DNA of 64,000 bases from Fen-183 sp036504335 (GTDB lineage: Bacteria > Acidobacteriota > Thermoanaerobaculia > UBA5066). The notes below the pieces were generated by a model that saw nothing but the letters and a program-made list of their open reading frames with translations, made no database searches and had not been told where the DNA came from. Positions 1 through 8,003 of this stretch are shown here, in pieces (the stretch's first letter is position 1; the number at the start of each line of letters is the position of its first letter). The DNA lies in NCBI GenBank assembly GCA_036504335.1, contig DASXVJ010000018.1, forward strand, positions 175,016 to 239,015. Reading direction: 5' to 3'. Made by a program: the position numbers and the translations under genes.

Positions 1-1332
1 TTCCCGGAACCCCGCCCGGAGTGGAAGGACGACGCGGCGGTGGAGGCGGTCGAAACGCTGCGGGCGGTCGTGACGCGTGTGCGAAACCTGCGCGCAGAAA
101 ACGGCCTCGCGCAGACCGAGGCGCTCGCCATCGGCCTCGAGCTCCCGGAGGGACCCCTTTCAAGGGAATTGCAGCGTCAGGTTCCGCTCCTGAGCCATCT
201 CGCGCGGCTCAAGGCCGTGAAGATTTCTTCGAAGGTGGACATCGCCGGGGCGTTTCGCGACGTCGTGGCCGGAATCGGGCTGGTCGTGGAACTTCCGAAG
301 AAAGAGATGTCCTCCGAAGACGAGGAGAAGATCCGCAAGGAAGTCGAGAAGCTGCGGGCCGAGGCGGAGAAGATCCGCTCGCGCCTCGCCGACGAGAGCT
401 TCCTGTCGCGTGCTCCGGCGAGCGTGGTCGCGAAGACGAAGCAGCAACTCGAAGAAATCTCCGAACGGATCGTCCGGCTCTCCGGCAACCTCGTTGGGGA
501 CGCAGGCCCCGTGAGCGGCGGCGCGCCTCTCCCGCCCGCGGGCTCTCCGCTCGGCTCCCTCGCGCCCCTCGGCGGCAGGCGGTTCGTCCGCATCCACAAC
601 GTGATCCTTCTCGCGACGGCGCCCTCCACGAACGACTTCGCGAAGATCATCGTCGAGCACGCGCTCGCCGAGAGCGAGGAGATCCGGCTCACGGTGATCG
701 CCGCGGGCGAGCAGACCGCGGGCCGCGGCCGCGCGGGGCGCGCGTGGGTCCCTCTCCCGGGCGCGCTCGCGCTCTCGGCGATCGTGCCGTGGCCCGAGGG
801 CCCCGGGCGCGTCCGGCTCCCGATCGAGACGGGGATCCTCCTCGCGAGGGGCCTGTCCGCCGCGTTCGGAATCGACGTGAGGCTCAAGTGGCCGAACGAC
901 CTCCTCGTGGACCGCCGGAAGCTCGGCGGTCTCCTCATCGAGGCCCGCTCCAACGACGACGGCGAGGGATGGGCCGTGATCGGCATCGGGCTGAACGTCC
1001 GCGGCACGCGCGCGGACCTCGACGCCCGCGGCCTTCCCGGGGCCACGTCTCTCGAGGCGTGCGGCGTTGCGCCGACGCTGCTCGACGGCGAGACGCCGCT
1101 CGACGAGATGCTCGCGATCCTCGACGAGGGCGTCGGCGAGCCCTGTGCCGACCCGCTTCCGGAGGCGTTCGCGTCGGTGTCCGCGCACGCGCCGGGCGAT
1201 CTCCTGACCGTCACGGACGGGGACCGCTCGCACAAGGGGGCCTTCGCGGGCGTGACGCCCGAGGGCTTCCTGCGCCTCGCGACCGAGGGCGGCGACGAGA
1301 CGCTCGTGTCGGGGGACGTCGTCCACTTCTGA
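1..1332 (+). CDS. valyl-tRNA synthetase C-terminus fused to biotin protein ligase (5' partial)
   Basis: The reading frame is open from the first base, so the 5' part lies outside the window; 443 residues are visible. Residues 1 to about 165 match the end of ValS: the last helices of the anticodon-binding domain, then the tRNA-binding coiled-coil arm rich in K/E/R, ending in the typical FLSRAPASVVAKTKQQLEE stretch. A Gly/Pro/Ala-rich linker (about 168-195) leads, without stop or frameshift, into a biotin-protein ligase catalytic domain (about 200-443). That domain has the GRGRAGRAW biotinoyl-AMP loop (about 241-249), the KWPNDLL motif, KLGGLLIE, and a C-terminal SH3-like part. The ligase has no N-terminal HTH, so it is of the non-repressor type. 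Expected activities are charging tRNA-Val and biotinylating carrier proteins such as AccB. ValS is normally a stand-alone protein. The next gene starts one base after the stop. Confidence 0.88.
   Translation, partial: FPEPRPEWKDDAAVEAVETLRAVVTRVRNLRAENGLAQTEALAIGLELPEGPLSRELQRQVPLLSHLARLKAVKISSKVDIAGAFRDVVAGIGLVVELPKKEMSSEDEEKIRKEVEKLRAEAEKIRSRLADESFLSRAPASVVAKTKQQLEEISERIVRLSGNLVGDAGPVSGGAPLPPAGSPLGSLAPLGGRRFVRIHNVILLATAPSTNDFAKIIVEHALAESEEIRLTVIAAGEQTAGRGRAGRAWVPLPGALALSAIVPWPEGPGRVRLPIETGILLARGLSAAFGIDVRLKWPNDLLVDRRKLGGLLIEARSNDDGEGWAVIGIGLNVRGTRADLDARGLPGATSLEACGVAPTLLDGETPLDEMLAILDEGVGEPCADPLPEAFASVSAHAPGDLLTVTDGDRSHKGAFAGVTPEGFLRLATEGGDETLVSGDVVHF
221..240 (+). repeat. dispersed TTTCTTNGAAGGTGGA motif, copy inside valS part
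   Basis: The bases read AGATTTCTTCGAAGGTGGAC and are translated K-I-S-S-K-V-D. Seventeen bases (ATTTCTTCGAAGGTGGA) recur exactly at 59210-59226, where they are read in another frame as F-F-E-G-G. One of about 19 copies of a purine-flanked motif described in the findings. Confidence 0.6.
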
Positions 1333-1333
1333 C

Positions 1334-2029
1334 ATGGAAAACGCCGTGCCCGATGAGGAGGCCTACGCCACGAGTGTGGAGGAGGCCTTCATTGCCGAGC
1401 GCGGGACGCCGTTCCTCCTGTCGCCGAAGGACTGGACGCTCATCCGCGGCTGGCGCGAGGGCGGCATCCCCGTGGACGTCGTGATCCGCGCCGTGCGCGA
1501 CGCGTTCGAGAAGCGGCGCGCGCGCGGCCAGGCCGGAAAGATCTCGTCCATCGCGTACTGCGCGAGCTCGGTCGAGGAGCTGTGGGAGATGGAGCGCCGC
1601 GGACTCGTGGGCAAGGCCCGCGAGACCCCCGTGGCGGGCGCGGACGCGCCCGCGAGAGAGGAAGCTCTTGCTCTGCTCTCGGCTCGGCTGCGCGCGGCGA
1701 GTCAGGCGGTCGCGGAGGAAGAGGGCGCTGAAGATTTTCTTAGAAAGGCAAGAGAGAAGGCTGCGGCAAGAATCGACGCAATCCCCCGAGAGGGACCATT
1801 CGAAGAATCCGAAAGGGCCCTCGCGGAGATCGAGGCATCCCTCGTGAAGGCCGCCCTTTCTCATCTGGATCCGAAGCAAAGAGAATTGGTCGAATCCCGC
1901 ATCTCTGCCGCGCTCGGCGACGTGGCGGGCGTGTCGCCCGCCGTCGTCGAGCGCATGCGGCGGGCGCTCACGCGCCGCGAGGTGCGGCTCCTGCTGGGCC
2001 TGCCGGCCCTGACGCTCCTCCATGGCTGA
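1334..2029 (+). CDS. conserved hypothetical protein, helical
   Basis: 231 residues with no domain I recognise. The N-terminal 80 residues (FLLSPKDWTLIRGWREGGIPVDVVIRAV and following) look like a compact helical, possibly winged-helix fold. The remainder is Ala/Glu/Arg-rich and likely helical, with low similarity expected outside relatives. It starts one base after the ValS-ligase stop and its own stop overlaps the next start (ATGGCTGA), so it is translationally coupled to the tRNA/rRNA-modification genes around it. The middle (about 1660-1900) is visibly lower in G+C and carries two copies of the dispersed motif (1731-1752 on plus, 1796-1810 on minus). It could be a poorly conserved lineage-specific protein. 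Confidence 0.7.
   Translation: MENAVPDEEAYATSVEEAFIAERGTPFLLSPKDWTLIRGWREGGIPVDVVIRAVRDAFEKRRARGQAGKISSIAYCASSVEELWEMERRGLVGKARETPVAGADAPAREEALALLSARLRAASQAVAEEEGAEDFLRKAREKAAARIDAIPREGPFEESERALAEIEASLVKAALSHLDPKQRELVESRISAALGDVAGVSPAVVERMRRALTRREVRLLLGLPALTLLHG
1731..1752 (+). repeat. dispersed motif copy (AAGATTTTCTTAGAAAGG)
   Basis: The motif sits between purine-rich flanks, GAGGAAGAGGG upstream and CAAGAGAGAAGG downstream. It is translated E-D-F-L-R-K-A, a frame different from the 221-240 copy. A degenerate partner on the minus strand lies at 1796-1810. Confidence 0.5.
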
Positions 2030-3350
2030 GATCCGCCCGGGCGACGCCCTCGAGGCCGTCGTGGAGCGCGTCGTGCCCGGCGGCGAAGGCCTCGCGCGGA
2101 CGGACGGCGTCGTCACGCTCGTCGCGGGCGCGCTGCCGGGCGACCGTGTGCGGCTGCGCGTGGACGAGGCGTCGCCGAGGCTGATCCGCGGGCGCGCCGA
2201 AGCGATCCTCGAGCCGGGGGACGCCCGCCGCCCGGACGCCGCCGTCTGCCCGCTCGCGCGCAGCGGCGCCTGCGGCGGGTGCGACTGGCCGGCGGTCCGG
2301 CCCGAACATCACCGGGCCCTCAAGACCGAGCTCGTCCTCGACGCGCTGCGCCGCCTCGGCGGCCTGAAGTCGGAGAACCTGCCCGAGCCGCGCTGGCTGG
2401 GCTCGCCGCCGAACTACCGCCTGCGCAACCGCCTCCACCTCGACCGCGAGGGCCGCCTCGGCTTCTTCGCGCCGCGCTCGAACGTCGTCGCGGACCTCGA
2501 GGGCTGCCAGATCGTGTCGAAGCCTTTCCTCGAGCGGCTGCCCGCGCTCCGGGAGCACCTGCGCTCGCTGGGGCCGGTGGAAGGGGAGCTTTTGACTTTG
2601 GAGACTCGCGACGGAGCCGTCGTGCTTGGCGAGTTGCGGCTCGCGTCGGGAGCGGGACGGGGACCGGGGATTTCTTTGAAGGTGAAGAGGGGGCCGTTCG
2701 ACGGGTTTCGCGTCGTCGATGCGGGCGGGCGCCTCGTGGGTTCGGATGGCCCGTCGGAAGTCTCGATTGCCGCCGGCGGCGCCTCGTTCGACGTATCCGT
2801 GTCCTCTTTCTTTCAAGGGAATCTCTTTCTCCTCGACGCTTTTCTCGATGAGATCCGCGCTGCGTTGCGCGGGCTTTCGCCGCGGCGCGCCGTGGATCTC
2901 TACGCGGGCGTCGGGTTCATGACGCGGCCGCTGCTCGAACTCGCGGCCGAGGCGGGCGGGGGCGAGGTCACGGCTGTCGAGATCGACGAGTCGTCCTCTC
3001 ATTCACTTTCAAAGAATCTCTCTCTCTGGTCTTCTTCGGGCCTCCCACGCGCGACTGCCGTGCGCGCCTCCGCCGAATCTTTCTTCCACTCGAAGAAATC
3101 CGAATCCCCGGTCTCTCTCGTTCTCGCCGATCCCCCGCGTGCCGGCCTCTCTCCCGAGGTGCGCCGGGGGATCCTGCGGATCGCGCCGGCGCACGTCCTG
3201 ATGGTGTCCTGCGATCCGCCGACGCTCGCGCGCGACCTCGCCGCGCTCGGCGAGCGGTATGCGGTCACGCGGCTGACGCTCCTCGACCTCTTTCCGCAGA
3301 CCCACCACGTCGAGGCGGTGGCCTTGCTCGCCAGGCGTCCGATCGGATAG
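2022..3350 (+). CDS. rlmD: 23S rRNA (uracil-C5)-methyltransferase, RlmD/RumA family
   Basis: 442 residues. Predicted to transfer a methyl group from SAM to C5 of a uridine in 23S rRNA or tRNA. An N-terminal TRAM-like beta-barrel (about 1-60) is followed by the 4Fe-4S cysteines CPLARSGACGGC (about 76-87), with a further Cys at LEGCQ. The SAM site is VDLYAGVGFMTRPLL and EID (about 291-330). The catalytic part has LADPPRAGL and the nucleophile motif SCDPPTLARDL (about 395-405). The family (TrmA/RlmC/RlmD) is secure, but the exact target base is not. The ATG start overlaps the previous stop. The gene contains four or more copies of the dispersed purine-flanked motif (2669-2689, 2804-2833, 3001-3020, 3081-3102), giving unusual A/T-rich islets in an otherwise G+C-rich gene. 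Confidence 0.88.
   Translation: MAEIRPGDALEAVVERVVPGGEGLARTDGVVTLVAGALPGDRVRLRVDEASPRLIRGRAEAILEPGDARRPDAAVCPLARSGACGGCDWPAVRPEHHRALKTELVLDALRRLGGLKSENLPEPRWLGSPPNYRLRNRLHLDREGRLGFFAPRSNVVADLEGCQIVSKPFLERLPALREHLRSLGPVEGELLTLETRDGAVVLGELRLASGAGRGPGISLKVKRGPFDGFRVVDAGGRLVGSDGPSEVSIAAGGASFDVSVSSFFQGNLFLLDAFLDEIRAALRGLSPRRAVDLYAGVGFMTRPLLELAAEAGGGEVTAVEIDESSSHSLSKNLSLWSSSGLPRATAVRASAESFFHSKKSESPVSLVLADPPRAGLSPEVRRGILRIAPAHVLMVSCDPPTLARDLAALGERYAVTRLTLLDLFPQTHHVEAVALLARRPIG
2669..2689 (+). repeat. dispersed motif copy inside rlmD
   Basis: This 21-base block (GATTTCTTTGAAGG followed by TGAAGAG) is identical to the reverse complement of 62907-62927, about 60 kb away in an unrelated gene. Here it is translated I-S-L-K-V-K. 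Confidence 0.65.
3001..3020 (-). repeat. dispersed motif copy, minus orientation
   Basis: The minus strand reads GAGATTCTTTGAAAGTGAAT and is preceded by AGAGA repeats. A further minus-strand copy (GGATTTCTTCGAGTGGAAG) lies at 3083-3101. Both are inside rlmD, which is read on the plus strand. Confidence 0.5.
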
Positions 3351-3359
3351 AAGCGGCGG

Positions 3360-5783
3360 ATGAGGCGCTCGTGGTCGCCCGGGGCGGGCGCGCCGTCGCT
3401 GCCCGCGGCGTTCGCGATCGCGGCGGGAATCGCCGCGGCCGTCTCGTTCGCGGCGCCGCCCTCCCTGCTCGCGGGGTCCGCTCTCGCCCTCGCCGCAGCG
3501 GCCGCGGTCGCCGCGGGCCGCGGCCACGGCCGGCTCGCCTCCGCCGGCGGCCTCGTCCTCGCGGCGGCTCTCGGCTACGCTTCGGCGGAGCTGCGCTGGC
3601 TCGCGCCCGCGCTCCGGACGTCCGGCGAGGCCCGGCGCGCGATCGCGGAGTCGGCCGCGCGCGATCCGGAGGCCGGCGGTGCTCTCGTCGAGATCACGGG
3701 GCGCCTCGACGCACCGTGGTCGCCGAGCGGCTCGCTCGCGAGGTCCCGGATCGACGTCGCCGCCGCGACGCTCGGCGGCCGGCCGGTCGTTCTCGAGGCT
3801 CCGGTGACGCTCGCCGTCGCGGGGGAGGCCGATCCGTCGCGGGCGGCCGAAGTCGGTGACCGGGTGCGCGTGACGGGGACTCTGCGACTGCCGGAGCGCG
3901 GCGGTCCGCGCCGCTCGCCCTTCGACCTGCCCGAGCAGCCGCACCTCCTCGTGAAGAGCGCTCTTCAGGTCGAACGGCTCTCGGGCCCTGCGGGTCCGCT
4001 CGCGCCGGTCCATGCCGCGCGCGCCGCGCTCAAGCGCCGCCTGCGCGCGAACCTCGCGGACGCGCCGGAGGCGGACCGCACGGCGCTCGCCCTGCTCCTC
4101 GCGTTCGTCCTCGGCGACACGCAGGACGTGCCGTTCGCGGCCGTCGGCGCATTCCGCGACGGCGGCGTCGCGCACATCGTCGCGATCTCCGGCCTGCAGG
4201 TGGCGCTCGTGGCCGCGCTGCTCGGGTTTCTCGTGCGGCGCGCGGGGGCGTCTCTCGCGGGGCGCGACGCGATCGTCCTCGGCGCGACGCTTCTCTTCGC
4301 CGTCTTCGCGGGCGGCCGGCCCCCGGTCTGGCGGGCGGCGCTCATGATCGGGCTCTACCTCGCCGCTCGGCTCCTCGGGCGGCCGACGTCCCCCGAGCAC
4401 GTTCTCGGCTTTTCCGCCTGCGCCATCCTCCTCGCGGATCCGTCCGCGCTCTTCGACGTCGGGTTCCTTCTGACGTTCGCGGCCGTGTTCGGTCTCGCGG
4501 AGTTCGGCGCTCCGGTCGTCTCCTGGCTCCGCGAGCGAGGCGTCCCCACGCTCTTCGCCGACGCGGTGGGCGCGACGCTGGGCGCCGAGCTCGCGGTGCT
4601 GCCGGTGCAGGCGCACGTCTTCAACGTCGTCCCGTTCGTGGCGCTCCTCTCGAACCCCTTCATCGTGCCGCTCTCGGGGGTCTTCCTCTTCGCGGGCCTC
4701 GCCCTCCTGCCGTTCCTCGCCCTCTCGCCGGGCGCGGCCGCCGCCGCGATCGTCCCGCTGCGCCTTCTTTCCGGGCTCCAGTTCGGCATCCTCGACGCGC
4801 TGGATCGCCTCCACGCCGTGCGCGTCGTCCCGACGCCGTCCTTCGCGCTCGCGGCGGCGGCGGCCGGCCTCCTCCTCGTCGCGGGCCTCGCGGCGGCGCG
4901 GGCCGTGAGGCGCGGCGCGCTCGCGGCGGCGTTTCTCGCGGTTCTCGTCGTCGTGGCTGCGCCTCCGGCCGCGGCCGGCGCCGGGACGGTCGTCCTCCGG
5001 GCGGTGGACGTCGGACAGGGCGACGCCTGGCTGCTCGTGACGCCGCGCGGGCGCGTCCTCGTGGACGGGGGCGGAAGCCCGGACCGGGCGTACGAGTTCG
5101 GGCGGTTGCGCCTCATCCCGAAGCTCGCCGACCTCGGGGCCGTGTCGCTCGACGCGGTCGTCCTGACGCACCCGCACCCGGACCACGCCCGCGGCCTCCT
5201 CGCCGTCCTGGACTCCCTTCCGGTCGGCCGCGTCGTCCTCCCGCGCGCCGCGCCGCGCAACGCCTTCCTCGACGAGTTCCTCGCGGTCGCCCGGAAACGC
5301 CGGCTCGTCCTCGATCGGCTCGGCGCGGGCGCCCGCTTCGAGGCCGCCGGCGTCGCCTTCGACGTCCTCCACCCGGGGGACGACCCCTACCCTCGCGCCC
5401 GGGAGAACAACGGTTCGCTGGTCCTCAGGGCGAGGGCGGAGGGGCGGACGATCCTCCTGACGGGCGACGTCGAATCGGCCGCCGAGCGCGACCTCGTGGC
5501 GGCCCGGGAGGACCTCCGCGCCGACGTCCTGAAGGTGCCGCACCACGGGAGCCGCACCTCGACGACGCCGGATTTCCTCGCGCGCGTCGCTCCGCGCGTC
5601 GCGCTCGTGGGCGTCGGCCGGCGCAACCGGTTCGGCCATCCCTCGTCCGAGGTGCTCGCGCGGCTCTCGGCGGCCGGCGCACGCGTCTTCCGGACGGACC
5701 GCGACGGCGACCTCGCCCTGACGCTGGCCGCGGGCCGCATCCTCCCGGTCTTTCCGGAGGCCGTCGCGAGGTCCGCGCCGTGA
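3360..5783 (+). CDS. comEC: ComEC/Rec2 DNA-uptake channel protein
   Basis: 807 residues, a usual full ComEC length. The N-terminal hydrophobic segments (about 15-85) precede an OB-like soluble region (DUF4131 type, about 90-220). The multi-spanning competence domain (about 230-530) contains HIVAISGLQVALVAALLGF. The C-terminal metallo-beta-lactamase-like domain (about 540-790) has VDVGQGDAWLL, the metal motif THPHPDHARGL and VPHHGSRTST. In transformable bacteria ComEC carries single-stranded DNA across the inner membrane, and the lactamase-like part is thought to degrade the other strand. No other competence gene is nearby. The start is 9 bases after rlmD, and the last four bases overlap miaA (GTGA), so it sits within the same operon. 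Confidence 0.92.
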   Translation: MRRSWSPGAGAPSLPAAFAIAAGIAAAVSFAAPPSLLAGSALALAAAAAVAAGRGHGRLASAGGLVLAAALGYASAELRWLAPALRTSGEARRAIAESAARDPEAGGALVEITGRLDAPWSPSGSLARSRIDVAAATLGGRPVVLEAPVTLAVAGEADPSRAAEVGDRVRVTGTLRLPERGGPRRSPFDLPEQPHLLVKSALQVERLSGPAGPLAPVHAARAALKRRLRANLADAPEADRTALALLLAFVLGDTQDVPFAAVGAFRDGGVAHIVAISGLQVALVAALLGFLVRRAGASLAGRDAIVLGATLLFAVFAGGRPPVWRAALMIGLYLAARLLGRPTSPEHVLGFSACAILLADPSALFDVGFLLTFAAVFGLAEFGAPVVSWLRERGVPTLFADAVGATLGAELAVLPVQAHVFNVVPFVALLSNPFIVPLSGVFLFAGLALLPFLALSPGAAAAAIVPLRLLSGLQFGILDALDRLHAVRVVPTPSFALAAAAAGLLLVAGLAAARAVRRGALAAAFLAVLVVVAAPPAAAGAGTVVLRAVDVGQGDAWLLVTPRGRVLVDGGGSPDRAYEFGRLRLIPKLADLGAVSLDAVVLTHPHPDHARGLLAVLDSLPVGRVVLPRAAPRNAFLDEFLAVARKRRLVLDRLGAGARFEAAGVAFDVLHPGDDPYPRARENNGSLVLRARAEGRTILLTGDVESAAERDLVAAREDLRADVLKVPHHGSRTSTTPDFLARVAPRVALVGVGRRNRFGHPSSEVLARLSAAGARVFRTDRDGDLALTLAAGRILPVFPEAVARSAP

Positions 5784-6733
5784 GCGGCCCGTCGGGCGTC
5801 CTCGCGATCCTCGGCGCGACGGCGACGGGGAAGTCCGAGCTCGCCGTGGCGCTCGCCGAACGCCTCGGGGGAGAGGTCGTCTCGGCGGACGCGTTCGCCG
5901 TGTACCGCGGCTTCGACGTCGGGACGGCCAAGCCCGGCGCGGACCTGCGGGCCCGGGCGCCCCACCACCTCGTCGACGCGCGCGAGCCCGTCGAGCCGTG
6001 GAGCGCCGGGGAGTTCGCCGCGGAGGCGCGGCGCCTCTGCGAGGAGATCCTCGCGCGCGGCCGCCTGCCGATCCTCGCGGGAGGCACGGGCTTCTACGTC
6101 CGCGCGTTCTTCGGCGGCCTCTTCGAGGGGCCGCGCCGCAACGACGCCGTCCGCTCCGCTCTCGAGGCCGTCGCGGCCCGCCGCGGCGCGCCGTACCTCA
6201 AGCGGATGGTCTCCGTTCTCGACCCCGAGGTCGCCTCGCGGCTCGGGGGCGCCGACGCGGCCCGCGCGATTCGCCTCCTCGAGATTCTCTTCCTCTCGGG
6301 CGAACGCCCGTCGCGCCTCTTCCGCGAGCGCCCCGGCGCCGCGTGGACGCGGCCTTCCGTGAAGCTGCTCCTCACGTTGCCGCGCGCGGACCTCCATGAC
6401 AGAATCTCGGAGAGATTTCGAACACGCTTCGCAACCGCGCTCCCCAGGGAAGTGCAGGGCCTGCTCGCAGCCGGCGTGCCGGCCACGGCGCCCGCGTTCT
6501 CGGCCATCGGGTATCGTGATACGGCTGCGCTTCTCGAAGGGGCGATCTCCGAAGCGGAGTGGAAGGAACGGATCCTGAGAGACACGCGCCGGTACGCGAA
6601 GAGACAGGAGACCTGGTTCCGGCGGGAGCCGGGTCTCCTGCCGGTCGATGCGACGCGCCCCGACCTCGTCGATTTCGCGGAGCGCCTCGCGCGCCCGCTT
6701 CTTGCTCATCTTCCGGAAGGGAGTCATTCATGA
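5780..6733 (+). CDS. miaA: tRNA dimethylallyltransferase
   Basis: 317 residues. Transfers an isopentenyl group to N6 of A37 in tRNAs reading UNN codons. The P-loop GATATGKSELA (about 12-22) is followed by VSADAFAVYRGFDVGTAKP, the DSxQxY-type substrate motif in variant form (SADAFAVY in place of SADSRQVY). HHLVDAREPVEPWSAGEF and ILAGGTGFYVRAFFGG are also characteristic. The GTG start overlaps the comEC stop (GTGA) and the stop overlaps the hfq start (ATGA). Replacement of the usual Ser-Arg-Gln by Ala-Phe-Ala in the tRNA-recognition motif is a departure from the common form. Confidence 0.9.
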   Translation: MSGPSGVLAILGATATGKSELAVALAERLGGEVVSADAFAVYRGFDVGTAKPGADLRARAPHHLVDAREPVEPWSAGEFAAEARRLCEEILARGRLPILAGGTGFYVRAFFGGLFEGPRRNDAVRSALEAVAARRGAPYLKRMVSVLDPEVASRLGGADAARAIRLLEILFLSGERPSRLFRERPGAAWTRPSVKLLLTLPRADLHDRISERFRTRFATALPREVQGLLAAGVPATAPAFSAIGYRDTAALLEGAISEAEWKERILRDTRRYAKRQETWFRREPGLLPVDATRPDLVDFAERLARPLLAHLPEGSHS

Positions 6734-6993
6734 TCGGGACGCCGAAGCCCCCCATCAACGTCCAGGACGGGTTCTTCTACCAGCTCCGGAAAGACAACAC
6801 GATCGTCGAGGTGATGCTGCTCTCCGGGCGTGCGCGCGTCGGACGCATCCGCCGCTTCGACAAGTACGCCGTCGTCGTCGAAGTCGACGGACGCGAAGAG
6901 ATGATCTACAAGCACGCGATCGCGTCGGTGGCGTCGACCGGCGCCAACGCTCCCGCCTTCGCGCCCCCGGCGGTGCGGGCTCCCGCGGTTTGA
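6730..6993 (+). CDS. hfq: RNA chaperone Hfq
   Basis: 87 residues. Sm-like hexameric RNA-binding protein that pairs small RNAs with mRNAs. Sm1 is seen in NVQDGFFYQLRKDNTIVEVML and SGRARVGRIRRFDKYAVVVEV; Sm2 is the diagnostic YKHAIASV. The tail is short and Ala/Pro-rich. The ATG at 6730 overlaps the miaA stop (ATGA), preserving the classical miaA-hfq order. A longer in-frame reading from 6559 lies inside miaA and was not used. Its own stop overlaps a TTG start of the next gene. Confidence 0.9.
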   Translation: MIGTPKPPINVQDGFFYQLRKDNTIVEVMLLSGRARVGRIRRFDKYAVVVEVDGREEMIYKHAIASVASTGANAPAFAPPAVRAPAV

Positions 6994-8003
6994 CGCGCCG
7001 GCTCGCGTTCGCCCTGGCCGTCGTCCTCGGGGCGGCCGCGGGGTGCACGACGGCTCCACCTCCGAAGAAGGACCCCGCCGTCGTGCGGGGCGGCGAGGCC
7101 GCGTCGCGCGCCGCCGCCGCCGAGGCCGAGGGCCGCCTGCGCGAGGCGCTGGACGACACCCGCGAGGCGGTCCGGCTCGTCCCCACGAATGCGCTGTACG
7201 TCGCGCGCGAGAAAGAGGTCCGCGAGGCCTTCGTTGCGAAACGCTCGCACGAGGCCGACGAGGCCCTGAAGGCGAAGGACACCGCAGCGGCCCGGCGCGC
7301 CGCCGTTTCGATCCTCGAGGTCGACCCGAACGCGGCCGCGGGCTACCGGGCTCTCGCGAAGGCCGCCGAAGCCGAGGGCGCCCTCGAGGACGCGTGGTCC
7401 GCCGCACGGCGGGCGCACGAGATCGACCCGGCGGATCCCGCCCTCGCGGAGTCCCTCGCCGCCCTCGCGACGAAGACGGGGCGCTGGGCCGAGGCCGAAG
7501 CGCTCTACGAGGAGCTCGGCCGGACGGACCCCGCGTTCCGGGAGAAGGCGGCGGCGGCGCGCTTCGAGTTTCGCGTCCAGAACCTCCCGGCGCCGGCGCG
7601 GCGCGCGGCGCTCTCTCCCCGGCTCACGCGGGCGCAGCTGGCGTCCCTTCTCGTCGAGCTCTCTCCCGAGGTGCGGGAGGCGCGCATCCCGCCGGGCGCG
7701 GACGTCGCGGTGGACGTCGTGGACCGGCCCGAGCGCGGAGCGCTCGTGAGGACCATCGGGCTCGGGTTCTTCCCGGTCTCGCGCGACACGCACCTCGTCG
7801 GCGCGGACTCGGCCGTCACGCGGAGCGAGATGGCGTCTCATCTCAAGCGGCTCGCGACGCTCGCGGGCGGCGAGCTCGCCTGCCCGGCGTCCCTGGCCGA
7901 GTGCGGCATACTTCCGGAGGGGTCCCGGCAGCTCAGCGGGCGTGAGGCAGTCGCCGCGATCGAGGCGGCGCTGAAGATGGCCCGGGGAGGAGGATCGCGA
8001 TGA
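6990..8003 (+). CDS. TPR-containing lipoprotein
   Basis: 337 residues. A short basic start (TRR), a hydrophobic stretch and a lipobox GAAAGC (Cys about 18) predict an outer-membrane or periplasmic lipoprotein. Residues about 30-190 are TPR-like helical repeats (EAEGRLREALDDTREAVRLVPTN, AWSAARRAHEIDPADPALAESLAALATKTGRW). The C-terminal 130 residues (LTRAQLASLLVEL, VTRSEMASHLKRLATLAGGE) resemble S-layer-homology-type helices, but this is tentative. The TTG start overlaps the hfq stop and the stop overlaps the Crp-family start, so it is coupled in the operon. The function is unknown; a scaffold role is possible. Confidence 0.75.
   Translation: MTRRLAFALAVVLGAAAGCTTAPPPKKDPAVVRGGEAASRAAAAEAEGRLREALDDTREAVRLVPTNALYVAREKEVREAFVAKRSHEADEALKAKDTAAARRAAVSILEVDPNAAAGYRALAKAAEAEGALEDAWSAARRAHEIDPADPALAESLAALATKTGRWAEAEALYEELGRTDPAFREKAAAARFEFRVQNLPAPARRAALSPRLTRAQLASLLVELSPEVREARIPPGADVAVDVVDRPERGALVRTIGLGFFPVSRDTHLVGADSAVTRSEMASHLKRLATLAGGELACPASLAECGILPEGSRQLSGREAVAAIEAALKMARGGGSR

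Noticed and set aside
3009..5639. 876-residue open frame on the minus strand opposite comEC
   Set aside because: Shadow frame caused by high G+C; Arg/Glu/Asp-rich composition, no domain, and the plus strand encodes a clear ComEC.
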